Positions 35,656 to 45,306 are shown, counted from the first letter of the stretch. The stretch: DNA of 64,000 nucleotides from Mucilaginibacter terrae (GCF_031951985.1 NZ_JAVLVU010000001.1:1550001-1614000); one strand, 5' to 3'. The notes: a model not told the origin generated them from the sequence alone. Numbers and translations: made by a program.

Positions 35656-37236
35656 CTATTTTTGAATAAGAATATCGAACTTAACAGTTGAGGTACCGGT
35701 ACTTGATACCGCTTCCTTAGCACGTATCAGTGCATTTTTGTAAGTAGTTCCGTTGGCATCAGGTATGCGTACATAAATTAAATAGGCCGTTGTTATATTA
35801 AATACCGTGGCGGTTGCTGCTGCTACGGCATCGAAACGGGCACTGCTGCCGGTAGGTGCAGTTACCGCATTAGCGGTAAAAAAGGCATCATCAAGCGCGT
35901 CAATGGTTCCCGCGTTATATTGCGCGTAAATATTATCGGTGCCGGTTGTGCCGGGTAAAAGTACCCTGAAACGGGTTGCCCTAAAACTCGAAGCATTAGA
36001 AATAACCCATGATGCACCATTACACCTAAAGTTTGATGCCACATTGGTGGTATTGGTAGGGCTGTAAAATGCCGGACCGGTACCTGTTCCGTAAAACAGG
36101 AATGACATGGTAGATTCACTTGTATTCAAATCGCAATTGCCTTTGGTAGTTCCATTATCGGCAAAGAAAATGGTGGCCGTGCCGGTGGTTTGTGCGTTCA
36201 TTACCACATCGCGGTAAAGCTGGGTTTGGTAAGTGAAGTTTAGCGGAATTATCTTTTCGGTTTGTAGATCATCAGTATCAAAAGCAATGAGTTTAATATT
36301 CGTAGCTCGCCTGCGGAAAGTGTAGTTATAGTTGAAGCTATAATTCACGCTGCTATTAAGGTTGGTAAGACTGTTTACCAATACATAAGCGCCCTGGTAG
36401 TCGTCATAAATATCTATCTTTTTTAACCCGCTTACCGATGTTACATTACCGGTAATGGCTGTTGCACCACTGAGGTTAGGTGTAATGCTTGTAGCAAAAT
36501 TAATAAAGGCTGGTTTAAAGGCAGCCAAATCAACCGGCATGTTAATAATAACCTCGTTGGTTTGATTGTAAACATCAGTTGCTATCACCTTAATGTGCTG
36601 GGCAGCTTTACGATATTTGTAAGCATAATTTAGCGCATAGGTTTTAGCGTTATTCATATCGGCAATGCTCGTCACTAATTCGTAAGTGTTTTCAACTTTG
36701 GAATCGTCGTAAACATCAACTTTTTTTATACCATAGGCAGATGTAACAGTGCCGGTAACAGCAGTATTTCCACCATTTAAATTAGCCGTAACACCGGCCG
36801 GAAAGTTACTCAACTGCGGCAAAGCCGGATCGAAGTAGGTGATTTTGATAAAGCCGGGTATAGTGCTGTTATCGGTTTGCTTAGCCATAATTTTAACACC
36901 CGTAGCCTTGCTCATGTTATTAACCGGGAACGAGGTTAAGGGGATGTTCAGGGTGTAATTGGTAGGATTATCGGCCGTGTTATCGGTTACGTAAATAAGC
37001 GAATCTGTAGCGTTTGTACGAATGAGGTAGCAATACACAAAACGTATACCCTCTGATGATATTAGCTGACCGCCGATGCTTGTAGCCGGGGTAAAGTCTT
37101 TTGTGGCTTTATTAAAGGTATAATCATTGGCCGTAAAGCTACTGCTGCCACTACCTGCTACCTTATCTTTTTTACATGATAAAATAACCGTGCAAACGGC
37201 CAGCATCACTAAAAATGGTTTTAAAAATCTTCTCAT
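35656..37236 (-). CDS. SusE/F-like surface glycan-binding lipoprotein
   Basis: 526 residues. The lipobox ends VILSC (Cys21). An N-terminal beta domain is followed by two duplicated modules of about 85 residues: ITANLNGGNTAV-type start, then GIKKVDVYDDSK and KYRKAAQHIKVIATD in the first, and GLKKIDIYDDYQ and TFRRRATNIKLIAFD in the second. The C-terminal 190 residues (from about FTYQTQLYRDVV) form a separate beta-rich domain. I know no named family for the whole protein. Its place directly after SusD (11 bp) and before the PL7 lyase is that of surface glycan-binding proteins in polysaccharide loci, so alginate binding is the likely role. This is inference from position and the lipid anchor. Confidence 0.75.
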   Translation of the reverse strand: MRRFLKPFLVMLAVCTVILSCKKDKVAGSGSSSFTANDYTFNKATKDFTPATSIGGQLISSEGIRFVYCYLIRTNATDSLIYVTDNTADNPTNYTLNIPLTSFPVNNMSKATGVKIMAKQTDNSTIPGFIKITYFDPALPQLSNFPAGVTANLNGGNTAVTGTVTSAYGIKKVDVYDDSKVENTYELVTSIADMNNAKTYALNYAYKYRKAAQHIKVIATDVYNQTNEVIINMPVDLAAFKPAFINFATSITPNLSGATAITGNVTSVSGLKKIDIYDDYQGAYVLVNSLTNLNSSVNYSFNYNYTFRRRATNIKLIAFDTDDLQTEKIIPLNFTYQTQLYRDVVMNAQTTGTATIFFADNGTTKGNCDLNTSESTMSFLFYGTGTGPAFYSPTNTTNVASNFRCNGASWVISNASSFRATRFRVLLPGTTGTDNIYAQYNAGTIDALDDAFFTANAVTAPTGSSARFDAVAAATATVFNITTAYLIYVRIPDANGTTYKNALIRAKEAVSSTGTSTVKFDILIQK

Positions 37237-37247
37237 ATCTTTAAATT

Positions 37248-38846
37248 TTAGTAGCCGGGGTTTTGTTGTATACTAATCTCGTTATTGGTATCTATCTCGC
37301 GCTGCGGAATGGGCAGCAATAACTTTTGGGTATTAATATTAGCTTGCAAGGTTGCCAGCGGAATAGTTGGTGTGTAACGGCCATAGTGTGAAGTATACTC
37401 CGACGCATAATATGCCTGCATTACCACAACCGCATGCCCGGTGCGCACCAGATCGAAAAAGCGCTGGTTTTCAAAGGCAAGTTCCAAACGGCGTTCATCC
37501 AGCAGGGCGGTTAAAAACGCAGCCTGGGTGGTAATGGCAGGTGTACCCGTTGCCGGATATTTATAAAACGCAGAGGTAAAAGTACCGGTAGTGTAGTTGC
37601 CCGCCCCTGCCCTTTCGCGTATTTGGTTAATTATTCCTATTGATGTTCCGGCAACGCCATCATAACCGGTAGCCTCGGCCTTCAACAATAACACGTCCGA
37701 AAAACGGATCACCGGGAAATCATTCTCCCCGTCGTTCTTTACCAGCACCTTGTATAAAAATTTATTTACATAATACGGTGTTGTACTGGCTGCGTAATTA
37801 CCTATGGTAACAGGTTTACGTGCATCGGTAAAACTGGCGGTTGATACCCTGTAAGCTGAGTTGAGATTGGTTGTTGGATAGTTAAACCCGCTGCCATCAC
37901 CATTTACAACAGCATCGCCGCTGCTGGCCGGGGCAAACGTGTTTACCATTGGGTTACCTAAACCCACCAGGCCAGATTTAAACCGAACCGTAAAAAGTAT
38001 CTCCCGGTTCATTTCGTTATTGATAGAAAACACGTTGGCATAGTTGGTTTCAAGACCATAGCCGCTATTGTTAATCACGTCGTTCAGCAGCGTTAACGCA
38101 TCAGCCGGGCGTGGGGTTGGTAAGGTCAAATAAACTTTAGCCAGCAAAGCCTTAGCCGACCATGCATTAGCTCTACCTACATCGGTTGATGGTATTTGAC
38201 CATATTTATTTGCCGGCAGCAAAGTTGCCGCACCTTCCAAATCGGCAGTAATGAATTGATAGCACTCGGCCACGGTTGACCGGTTTACCTGTTTAGATGC
38301 GGTAGGCTCGAGCGGCTGAGTTACAATAAATACACCGCCAAATAAGCGGGTTAGGTTAAAATAATGGTAAGCACGTAAAAACAAGGCCTGTCCTATCAAC
38401 TGCGCTTTCTGCGCGGCAGTAACATCGGCTGTTGGTTGTCCGTAAACTAATGCTCCGTTTTGGTAGGTTACGCCTAATGCACGCAACACGTAGTTTATAT
38501 TACGGATGTTTTTGTAAACGCTCAGCCAGTAATTATATATCTGCTGATGCTGTGCACCGGCGGTATATAAATTTAACTGGTTAAGCTCTACGTTGGCATT
38601 GGTGGTACTGTTTACCGAACGTTGCTTGGCATTATCGGTACGCAGTTCGGTCATCATCCACTCATATAAAAGAGGCTCCTGCATGCCGTTGTAGCATCCG
38701 GTAAGCGCGTTATTTACTTCAACATAGTTGCGGTAGTAATTCGATACAACCTCGTTTGATATAGGCTCAACATCAACCACTTTTTGGCACGATGAGGCCG
38801 TACAGAGTAGGAAGATGGCAATGGTTAAGTAATTTAATCTTTTCAT
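37248..38846 (-). CDS. SusD/RagB-family outer-membrane glycan-binding lipoprotein (alginate locus)
   Basis: 532 residues. The lipoprotein signal ends TASSC (Cys near 20). SusD-like features include the N-terminal QKVVDVEPISNEVVSNYYRNYVEVNNALTG-type helix region, TPR helices with FLRAYHYFNLTRLFGG and the C-terminal DERRLELAFENQRFFDLVRTG, ending IPQREIDTNNEISIQQNPGY. It is expected to bind alginate oligosaccharides at the cell surface as a lid on the SusC barrel. Its gene follows SusC by 11 bp and precedes the SusE-like gene by 11 bp. Normal length. Confidence 0.95.
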   Translation of the reverse strand: MKRLNYLTIAIFLLCTASSCQKVVDVEPISNEVVSNYYRNYVEVNNALTGCYNGMQEPLLYEWMMTELRTDNAKQRSVNSTTNANVELNQLNLYTAGAQHQQIYNYWLSVYKNIRNINYVLRALGVTYQNGALVYGQPTADVTAAQKAQLIGQALFLRAYHYFNLTRLFGGVFIVTQPLEPTASKQVNRSTVAECYQFITADLEGAATLLPANKYGQIPSTDVGRANAWSAKALLAKVYLTLPTPRPADALTLLNDVINNSGYGLETNYANVFSINNEMNREILFTVRFKSGLVGLGNPMVNTFAPASSGDAVVNGDGSGFNYPTTNLNSAYRVSTASFTDARKPVTIGNYAASTTPYYVNKFLYKVLVKNDGENDFPVIRFSDVLLLKAEATGYDGVAGTSIGIINQIRERAGAGNYTTGTFTSAFYKYPATGTPAITTQAAFLTALLDERRLELAFENQRFFDLVRTGHAVVVMQAYYASEYTSHYGRYTPTIPLATLQANINTQKLLLPIPQREIDTNNEISIQQNPGY

Positions 38847-38857
38847 ATCTAAGTTAT

Positions 38858-41800
38858 TTAGAAATTGACATCTAAACCAAAGGTGATGGTACGGTTAACC
38901 GGGAACCCGCCACGCTGATAACCCGACACTACCGGCGATGCATAAGCGCTCGACACCATACGGGCTTCGGGGTTAATGCCGCGGTATGATTTACCGGTTA
39001 CAAAAAACACATTATCGGCAGCGGTATATATGCGCACAGCTTTAAAGCCTACTTTCTTTAACCACTTTTGAGGCACAGTGTAACCAACAATTATGTTGCG
39101 AAGGAATGCGTATGAGGCATCTTCTACAGCATAATCGGTAAGCAATAAGTCGGCTGCTATACCATTGGTAAAGTATGGCGTTTTGCCATCGCCTGGGTTG
39201 GTAGGGCTTACCCAACGGCCATCAGTAAAATTGCGGTTCAGCTTCTTGCTTTCGTTGTAAAACAAATCGCCGTTAATAAGCTTTCCGCCTTGCGAGCCTT
39301 GCATAATCAGCGTAAGATCGATGCCCTTGTATCTGAATGTATTGGTTACACCCCAGGTAAAATCAGGAAACGGGTTGCCGATAACGGTACGGTCGTTTAT
39401 GTCTATTCGGTTATCGCCGTTAACGTCTTTAAGCTTTAAACCGCCGGGTTGAAAATAGCTTTGCAGTATGGCGGTTTGTCCGCTGGCCAGCGCGGCATCA
39501 ACCTCGGTTTGTGATTGCCATACACCGTCAGACTGATAACCCAAAAACTGCACATAAGGCCGCCCTACTATCGATGCATAAATTTCGTTACGCTCGCCGT
39601 AATTGTACTGGTAAGGTTCGCCGCCTAATTTGAGTAGCTTGTTACGGTTAACCGATATATTGGCCGAGGTTGTCCAGATAAATTTTTTGCTGTTTATATT
39701 GGTTGAGCTAAACTCAGCCTCGAAGCCTTCGTTTTTAATGCTGCCGTTATTATTGTAAAACACGTTTGACCCGGTTATAGATTGCGTACCCTGCTGTAGC
39801 AGCAACTTATTGGTACGCGAGTTATAGTAATCTAACGTTAAAGTGAACTTGTTTTTCAGGAAACTCATATCTAAACCTATATCGGTTGAGTTGGTGGTTT
39901 CCCAGGTAATATCGGGGCCAAACGTAACGGGGTTATTGGGTGCCTGGCCTTGCTGAACGGTACCGGTACCTTCGCCAAATGAATAGGTGGCTTTATACAA
40001 AAGGTCGAGATAAGAGAAATCGGCAATACGGTTGTTACCGGTAACGCCGTAACTGGCACGGGCTTTTAAGCTGCTTAGCCAATTGTTGGTTTTCTCCATA
40101 AACTTTTCGTTACTCATCACCCATCCGGCCGATACCGCCGGGAACCAGCCCGTACGATTACCTACCCTGAACTTTGAACTTTCATCGGCACGTAAGCTGG
40201 CCGAAAAAAGGTATTTACTTGCATAATCGTAGTTAATACGACCTAAGTATGATAGTAAGCCAACAGGCGTTTTAGTGGTGTAGGTTTGCAACTGGTCTAT
40301 AACCGAAGCCTGTGCCAAAGTGGTAAAATTATCCGACGGAGAATTAGATCCTACAATGCTCGACACATCAGTATTGGTTTTTTGAACCGTGTAGCCCAAC
40401 AAACCACTGAAACTGTGTTTTTTAAAACTTTTAGAATAATTAAGGGTGTTTTCCCACAAAAGGTCGATAGTACGCGTGGTAAGGATACTGCCTGAATTTA
40501 CGTCACCATCGCGCCTGGCGTTACTTTTGGTAAGTGTGGCATTTTCAACACTGCGATAATAACCGCTAACGGCCGATTTAAATACCAGCGCTTTATTAAA
40601 TCTGTAGCTTAAATCGGTGCTGCCCTGCATACGGTAAAAGATAGCAAATCGGTTTTCGCGATCTGCAATGGATATAGGTGTGTTGGCTGTTGAAGAAAAT
40701 GGTGCAACGGTACCCGGGCTGGTGTAAAATGAGCCATCGGGCATGGTGCCTGCGTAAACCAGGTTGGTAAAGTGTCGGGCTTGCGCAAAATCACCGGCAC
40801 GCACGCCTGCCCACTGTGCATTCTGGTTAACAAAGGCCGAAGAAAAATCGGTATGGTTAACCGGTATAAACGACAGGAAACGGTAGTAATCGGTAAAGTT
40901 TACAGCCGGGGTTTGGGTTTTAGTGTAAGTTGGGTTTAGGCTTACATTTAAGCTCAGTTTGGAACTCAGGTTTGCATCTACATTTACTTTGAAGTTACCA
41001 CGACGATTTTCGCTGTACTTCATAATGCCCTGATCTTGCTGCACGTTGCCTGAAACATAGTAACGCAAATCTTTTTTACCACCCGACACGCTGGCCTGGA
41101 TGTTATAGATAGAAGCATTGCGCATGGCAGCTTTTTGCCAGTCGGTTGCTACTCCGGTTATCTGATTTTCGATGATATAGGCGGCACGCTCGTTGGCGGT
41201 AATTAAGTTTTGCGAAGCGGCAGGTATACTTGGGTCATTAGCGCGTTGCCTGGCTTCATCAAATAACAGTTGCGTGTATTCGGTGGTATTCATTATGGGG
41301 TGCAGTTTGTATGCCTCCTTAATACCATAGTAAGATTTAATGCTGTAACGCGGCTTATCGGCCACACCTTTTTTGGTAGTTACCAATATAACACCATTAG
41401 CACCGCGCGAACCATAAATGGCTGAAGACGCCGCATCTTTCAGCACCTCCAACGATTCTACGTCCTGCGGACTAACATACGCCAAACCATCTTCAATAGG
41501 GTGCCCATCAATCACTACTAAAGGAGATGCATTAGCACTCACAGAACTTGCTCCGCGGATGCGTAAAGTAGGTTCTGAACCTGCTTCTGAACTATTGATC
41601 TGCACCGTTAAACCGGCCAGTTTACCTATCAATGCGTTATCTAAACGCGAGGTTGGCAATTCGTCCAGTCTTTCGGTTTTAAGCTTGGCAACAGCGCCGG
41701 TCAGGTTCGATTTTTTTATGGTACCGTAACCAATTACCACCACATCGTCCAAACTTCCCCTGTCGGGTACCATGGTTACGTTGATGGTTTTTTGATTTTT

Positions 41801-42109
41801 TACGGGTACTTCAAGTGTTTTAAAGCCTATAAGGCTGAACACAAGCGTACCGTTTTCGGGCACACTGTTTATGCGATACTCGCCTTGCACGTTGGTGGCA
41901 GCACCTATACGGGTACCCTTTACCATAACGGTAACACCAGCAAGTATCTCACCCTGGTCGTCAACCACCTTGCCTTTAATACTAATGTTAAAGGCGGCGA
42001 CTGATTTGGTTACCCCGGCAAAAACCTGTGCGTAGCATAAAGTAAAAAGCAGCCAAAATATGGCAGCACCTTTACCCCTGCAGTTAAATAGTAATTTTCT
42101 TCTCACCAT
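38858..42109 (-). CDS. SusC/RagA TonB-linked outer-membrane importer (alginate locus)
   Basis: 1083 residues. Signal peptide near 10-35, then a carboxypeptidase-regulatory-like domain (about 45-120, IKGKVVDDQGEILAGVTVMVKG), a TonB-box region (LDDVVVIGYGTIKKSNLTGAV), a plug with GLTVQINSSEAGSEPTLRIRGASS and DPLVVIDG-type strand and the SusC signature NALIGKLAGL, ALKDAASSAIYGSRGANGVILVTTKKG, and a 22-strand barrel ending TITFGLDVNF. It imports oligosaccharides into the periplasm using TonB energy, here most likely alginate oligomers released by PL7. It begins its own cluster after a 229-bp gap that contains a hairpin, so it may have a separate promoter. Confidence 0.95.
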   Translation of the reverse strand: MVRRKLLFNCRGKGAAIFWLLFTLCYAQVFAGVTKSVAAFNISIKGKVVDDQGEILAGVTVMVKGTRIGAATNVQGEYRINSVPENGTLVFSLIGFKTLEVPVKNQKTINVTMVPDRGSLDDVVVIGYGTIKKSNLTGAVAKLKTERLDELPTSRLDNALIGKLAGLTVQINSSEAGSEPTLRIRGASSVSANASPLVVIDGHPIEDGLAYVSPQDVESLEVLKDAASSAIYGSRGANGVILVTTKKGVADKPRYSIKSYYGIKEAYKLHPIMNTTEYTQLLFDEARQRANDPSIPAASQNLITANERAAYIIENQITGVATDWQKAAMRNASIYNIQASVSGGKKDLRYYVSGNVQQDQGIMKYSENRRGNFKVNVDANLSSKLSLNVSLNPTYTKTQTPAVNFTDYYRFLSFIPVNHTDFSSAFVNQNAQWAGVRAGDFAQARHFTNLVYAGTMPDGSFYTSPGTVAPFSSTANTPISIADRENRFAIFYRMQGSTDLSYRFNKALVFKSAVSGYYRSVENATLTKSNARRDGDVNSGSILTTRTIDLLWENTLNYSKSFKKHSFSGLLGYTVQKTNTDVSSIVGSNSPSDNFTTLAQASVIDQLQTYTTKTPVGLLSYLGRINYDYASKYLFSASLRADESSKFRVGNRTGWFPAVSAGWVMSNEKFMEKTNNWLSSLKARASYGVTGNNRIADFSYLDLLYKATYSFGEGTGTVQQGQAPNNPVTFGPDITWETTNSTDIGLDMSFLKNKFTLTLDYYNSRTNKLLLQQGTQSITGSNVFYNNNGSIKNEGFEAEFSSTNINSKKFIWTTSANISVNRNKLLKLGGEPYQYNYGERNEIYASIVGRPYVQFLGYQSDGVWQSQTEVDAALASGQTAILQSYFQPGGLKLKDVNGDNRIDINDRTVIGNPFPDFTWGVTNTFRYKGIDLTLIMQGSQGGKLINGDLFYNESKKLNRNFTDGRWVSPTNPGDGKTPYFTNGIAADLLLTDYAVEDASYAFLRNIIVGYTVPQKWLKKVGFKAVRIYTAADNVFFVTGKSYRGINPEARMVSSAYASPVVSGYQRGGFPVNRTITFGLDVNF

Positions 42110-42338
42110 TTTAATCAGTTTATTAGGTTAAATAATTAGTTGGCAGTGGTTAGCTGCCGCCAAAGGTTAGTTTGGCTTATGGATTTGGTTTAAGCTCTTG
42201 CAGCTTAAATAATTGGTTTTGTAAGCAACTTTGTGGTTAGCAAAGCATTGTATTTTTAAGGTTGAAGTATGTTTGTCGGCAATTAAACCGGTTATTAACG
42301 TCCTGTTCCCTACCCACAGGTAACAGGACGTTTTTTAA
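42110..42338. other. Gap between the catabolic and susCDE parts of the alginate locus
   Basis: 229 bp. The 3' third holds a strong hairpin (entered separately). The remaining part is upstream of SusC on the minus strand and should hold a promoter or a leader. Several GGTT/AACC half-sites occur, but no full palindrome like the FadR operator was seen. A second small inverted repeat GGCAG / CTGCC lies at 42142-42158. No perfect TAnnTTTG element was found. Confidence 0.45.
42297..42332 (-). terminator. Intra-locus hairpin between SDR and SusC genes
   Basis: AACGTCCTGTT (42297-42307) and AACAGGACGTT (42322-42332) form a perfect 11-bp stem with a 14-nt loop. It lies just past the SDR stop codon. 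On the minus strand, the direction of the genes, the 3' side reads TTAATAACC, a poor T-run, so termination may be partial. On the plus strand a T-run is present. Confidence 0.65.
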
Positions 42339-43091
42339 TTATGAGAAGGCTAAACCTCCGTTGATATCGATGTTATTACCGCTTAAAAATGAAGAATCGG
42401 CTGAGGCCAGGTAAGCAACCAGATCGGCCACTTCCTGCGGGCTGCCCTCGCGGCGCAATGCTGTAGCATTGCTGATGTTAGCCCTTATTTGCGGTGTGCT
42501 GAAAGTATCATGAAATGTAGTTGAAATAACGCCGGGCGCTAAAGAATTTACCCTGATTCCCTGCGGGCCAAGCTCTTTAGCCATTGAACGGGTGTAGGTC
42601 ATCACCGCACCTTTAGCAGCTGCATAAGCACTTGCACCAGGCCCACCACCATCACGTGCAGCTAACGATGAAAAGTTAACTATTGCCGAACCGGCTGGCA
42701 TAAAAGGCACAGCGGCTTTAGTAGCCAGGTAAACCGATTTAAAGTTTAAGTCGACCACAAAATCAAAGAAATCTTCATCCATTTCTACAATTTTTTTGCG
42801 GCCTACCAAGCCTCCTGCTACATTCACTAAAATGTGTATCTCTTCGCCATAGGCTTCTTTTGTTTTTTCAACTAAACTGTTGGTATCGGCCATTTTGGTC
42901 ATATCTCCGTACACCACCAAGCCTTCGCCACCTTCGCTCTCAATCATCGAAAGGGTTTCGTTAGCGGCATCTTCACTGTCGAAGTAGTTGATAACCACCT
43001 TAGCTCCCTCACGGGCTAACTGGCACGAAATAGCACGGCCAATATCTCTGGCTCCGCCCGTAACTATGGCAACTTTGTTTTTTAAACGCAT
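42339..43091 (-). CDS. SDR oxidoreductase, probable DEH reductase
   Basis: 250 residues, a classical short-chain dehydrogenase. The NAD(P) motif TGGARDIG is at 11-18, NVAGG at about 90-94, the catalytic Ser at 141/142 in VNFSSLAA, and Y156 / K160 in SAYAAAKGAV. The C-terminus ends in NNIDINGGLAFS. In alginate users the monomer 4-deoxy-5-hexoseulose uronate (DEH) is reduced to 2-keto-3-deoxygluconate (KDG) by an SDR of this kind, and its position in this alginate operon 15 bp after the transporter supports that role. Cofactor choice cannot be read reliably. Another uronate dehydrogenase activity is possible. Confidence 0.8.
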   Translation of the reverse strand: MRLKNKVAIVTGGARDIGRAISCQLAREGAKVVINYFDSEDAANETLSMIESEGGEGLVVYGDMTKMADTNSLVEKTKEAYGEEIHILVNVAGGLVGRKKIVEMDEDFFDFVVDLNFKSVYLATKAAVPFMPAGSAIVNFSSLAARDGGGPGASAYAAAKGAVMTYTRSMAKELGPQGIRVNSLAPGVISTTFHDTFSTPQIRANISNATALRREGSPQEVADLVAYLASADSSFLSGNNIDINGGLAFS

Positions 43092-43106
43092 GATGTTTTT
43101 ATCTTA

Positions 43107-44390
43107 TTAGTTTGTTAATTTTTTTGAATTCATAAATTTTATAGTGAGCCATGACAATGGTACTAAAACCGCCCCCAGCACAAAAAACGACACATAACTG
43201 GTTTGGGTAATTACCGGCACTGCCCAGGTAGTAAATAGCGTGCCTATAACAGCTGCCGTACCACCCATACCGGCTACGGTGCCCACATTCTTGCCGTTAA
43301 AGTAATCGCTCGGCAAGGTTTGCAGGTTACCAATCAGGAATTGGAAGCCGAACAGCACGATACCAATTAAGGCCATAACCAAAGCCGGATTCTCTTTTAA
43401 TGTGCTTAAACTGGCAAGTATGCCAAGTAAGCCAATCAGCATAAGCACACATCCTAAGGTGATGGCTTGCTTACGCGCTTTGCTTGCTTCGGTACCTTTT
43501 TTAATCAGTCTTGAAGAGTAAAATCCACCCAGCAAACTGCCTATTGCGGCACACAAATACGGGAACCAGGTAAAGGCACCAATCTGCTTTATATTGAACA
43601 AAAACTGCTCTTTTAAAAACGTAGGCAACCAGGTTACAAACAGCCACCACACCGGGTCGATAAAGAAACGACCGAGAATAATACCCCATGTACCGCGGTA
43701 CTGTAACAATTGCGACCATGATAGTACAACAGCGTTTTGTGAATCGGTCGCGGTCGATTTCTCCGTTGAGAGAATATGTCGCTGCTCTTCGGGCGTAATC
43801 CAGCTATGTTTATCGGGTGTGTTTTTGTTGATGATAAGCCAGGGTAACAGCCAGATAAGCCCCAACCCTCCTATCATAAAAAACGTTGTTTTCCAACCGA
43901 AGGCTACAAACAATATGGCTATAACCGGTGCCGATATTACTGAGCCTAATGAAGCGCCTGCACCAAATATCCCCTGTGCAATAGCCCGTTCCTTAGCCGG
44001 GAACCATTCGGCGTTACTTTTGGTGGCACCCGGCCAGTTCCCTGCTTCAAAAAACCCAAGCATGAATCTAAAGATGTTGAAAGAGAAAATAGACCGAGCC
44101 AAAGCGTGTAACGCAATGGAAATGCTCCAGCCTGCTATCGAAACCGCCATACCCAAGCGCGTACCCACGGCATCCATCAGCTTACCGGTAAAGGTTTGCC
44201 CAAGCGCGTAGGCCAGCATAAAGAATGTGGTTATTAGCGCCAGTGTGCTTTTATTATCAATATCGGCAATACCAAACTCGTGGTATATGTAGGGCCACAT
44301 AATGTTGATGGCGCTACGGTCGATATAATTGATAACCGTGGCCAACCCAATTAGCGTAATAACAAACCAGCGTAAACCTTTAACTTTCAT
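43107..44390 (-). CDS. MFS transporter, hexuronate/ACS family
   Basis: 427 residues with 12 predicted membrane helices. The pattern INYIDRSAINIMWPYI in helix 1, the loop GKLMDAVGTRLGM, and ATKSNAEWFPAKERAIAQGIFGAGASLGS are typical of the anion:cation symporter (ExuT/GudP-like) group that carries hexuronates. It sits in the inner membrane. Between the esterase and the DEH-reductase-like SDR, it most likely takes up unsaturated uronates or DEH produced in the periplasm by PL17. Close spacing (12 and 15 bp) shows it is co-transcribed. Confidence 0.92.
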   Translation of the reverse strand: MKVKGLRWFVITLIGLATVINYIDRSAINIMWPYIYHEFGIADIDNKSTLALITTFFMLAYALGQTFTGKLMDAVGTRLGMAVSIAGWSISIALHALARSIFSFNIFRFMLGFFEAGNWPGATKSNAEWFPAKERAIAQGIFGAGASLGSVISAPVIAILFVAFGWKTTFFMIGGLGLIWLLPWLIINKNTPDKHSWITPEEQRHILSTEKSTATDSQNAVVLSWSQLLQYRGTWGIILGRFFIDPVWWLFVTWLPTFLKEQFLFNIKQIGAFTWFPYLCAAIGSLLGGFYSSRLIKKGTEASKARKQAITLGCVLMLIGLLGILASLSTLKENPALVMALIGIVLFGFQFLIGNLQTLPSDYFNGKNVGTVAGMGGTAAVIGTLFTTWAVPVITQTSYVSFFVLGAVLVPLSWLTIKFMNSKKLTN

Positions 44391-44402
44391 GTAGATATTT
44401 GA

Positions 44403-45290
44403 TTATTGGTGTACCCCAACACTTTTCAGAAAATCCATGATCTGTGCGTTTAACTCTGATTTTTTCTCTGGCGTAAACTTGCCGTGTTCGCCGCCCGGAA
44501 CGGTTACAAACTGCGACTTAACGCCCATGTCCTGATACTTTTTATAAAGGATAACCGACTGCTCGTAAGGCACCACCGGATCGGCATCGCCATGAACAAT
44601 GAAGGTTGGCGGGCTACTCTTTTTAACATAATTAATTGGCGAAACCGATTCAGGAAAACCTTTTTCCTTAGCCCTCGGGCCTAACCACATGGTGGCCGAT
44701 TTACTGGTTTTATGCGGACCGTAAGCCCAATCGTTCACATCGGCAATGCCGTAATTATCAATAATGGCCGCAACTTTAACGGTTTTAGTGGTTTTGCAGT
44801 TGGTATCGAATTTGTGGTCGTTCTCTAACAAACCGCCCATCAGCGCCAAATGCCCACCTGCCGAACCGCCCATGATAACAATTTTGTTCACGTCAACATT
44901 AAGCTCTTTAGCATGCTCAATAATATAAATCAACGCACAACGAACATCCTCAATTGCAGCCGGTGCAGGCGCTACCTGTACCAAACGGTACTCCACGTTA
45001 GCTACAGCGTAACCTTTTTTAAAGAACGAGTTCCAGCCCGATTGGTCTTCTTTGCGACCTTTGTTCCAGCCACCGCCGTGTATATTAATTACAATGGGCG
45101 ACGGAGCTATATCTTTAGGTGCCATATATAAATCCATGCGGCCATCCCAGCCATCGACTTTAGTGTACACCACATCAATTTGTGAGGTGTAGCCAGCCGG
45201 GGTTTTGATAACCTTTGCAGCAGTGGTATCCTGTGCCTTTGCACCAACCGATGCTAAAGCCAGGCATGCTATTATTAATATTCTTCTCAT
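44403..45290 (-). CDS. Exported alpha/beta-hydrolase esterase
   Basis: 295 residues. A signal peptide ends AKAQ (residue 20). The hydrolase core shows the oxyanion motif HGGGWNKGR (71-79), the nucleophile Ser143 in MGGSAGGHLAL, an acid residue in HGDADPVVPYEQS (about 241) and His in PGGEHGKF (about 272), all in the order of BD-FAE/Aes-like carbohydrate esterases. It should act in the periplasm, because the signal peptide has no lipobox Cys. It sits inside the alginate operon between KdgF and the MFS carrier. Bacterial alginate is O-acetylated on mannuronate, so deacetylation of oligomers is a plausible role. Its substrate is not shown by the sequence itself. Confidence 0.85.
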   Translation of the reverse strand: MRRILIIACLALASVGAKAQDTTAAKVIKTPAGYTSQIDVVYTKVDGWDGRMDLYMAPKDIAPSPIVINIHGGGWNKGRKEDQSGWNSFFKKGYAVANVEYRLVQVAPAPAAIEDVRCALIYIIEHAKELNVDVNKIVIMGGSAGGHLALMGGLLENDHKFDTNCKTTKTVKVAAIIDNYGIADVNDWAYGPHKTSKSATMWLGPRAKEKGFPESVSPINYVKKSSPPTFIVHGDADPVVPYEQSVILYKKYQDMGVKSQFVTVPGGEHGKFTPEKKSELNAQIMDFLKSVGVHQ

Positions 45291-45306
45291 TGGTTTATTA
45301 GTTTGG

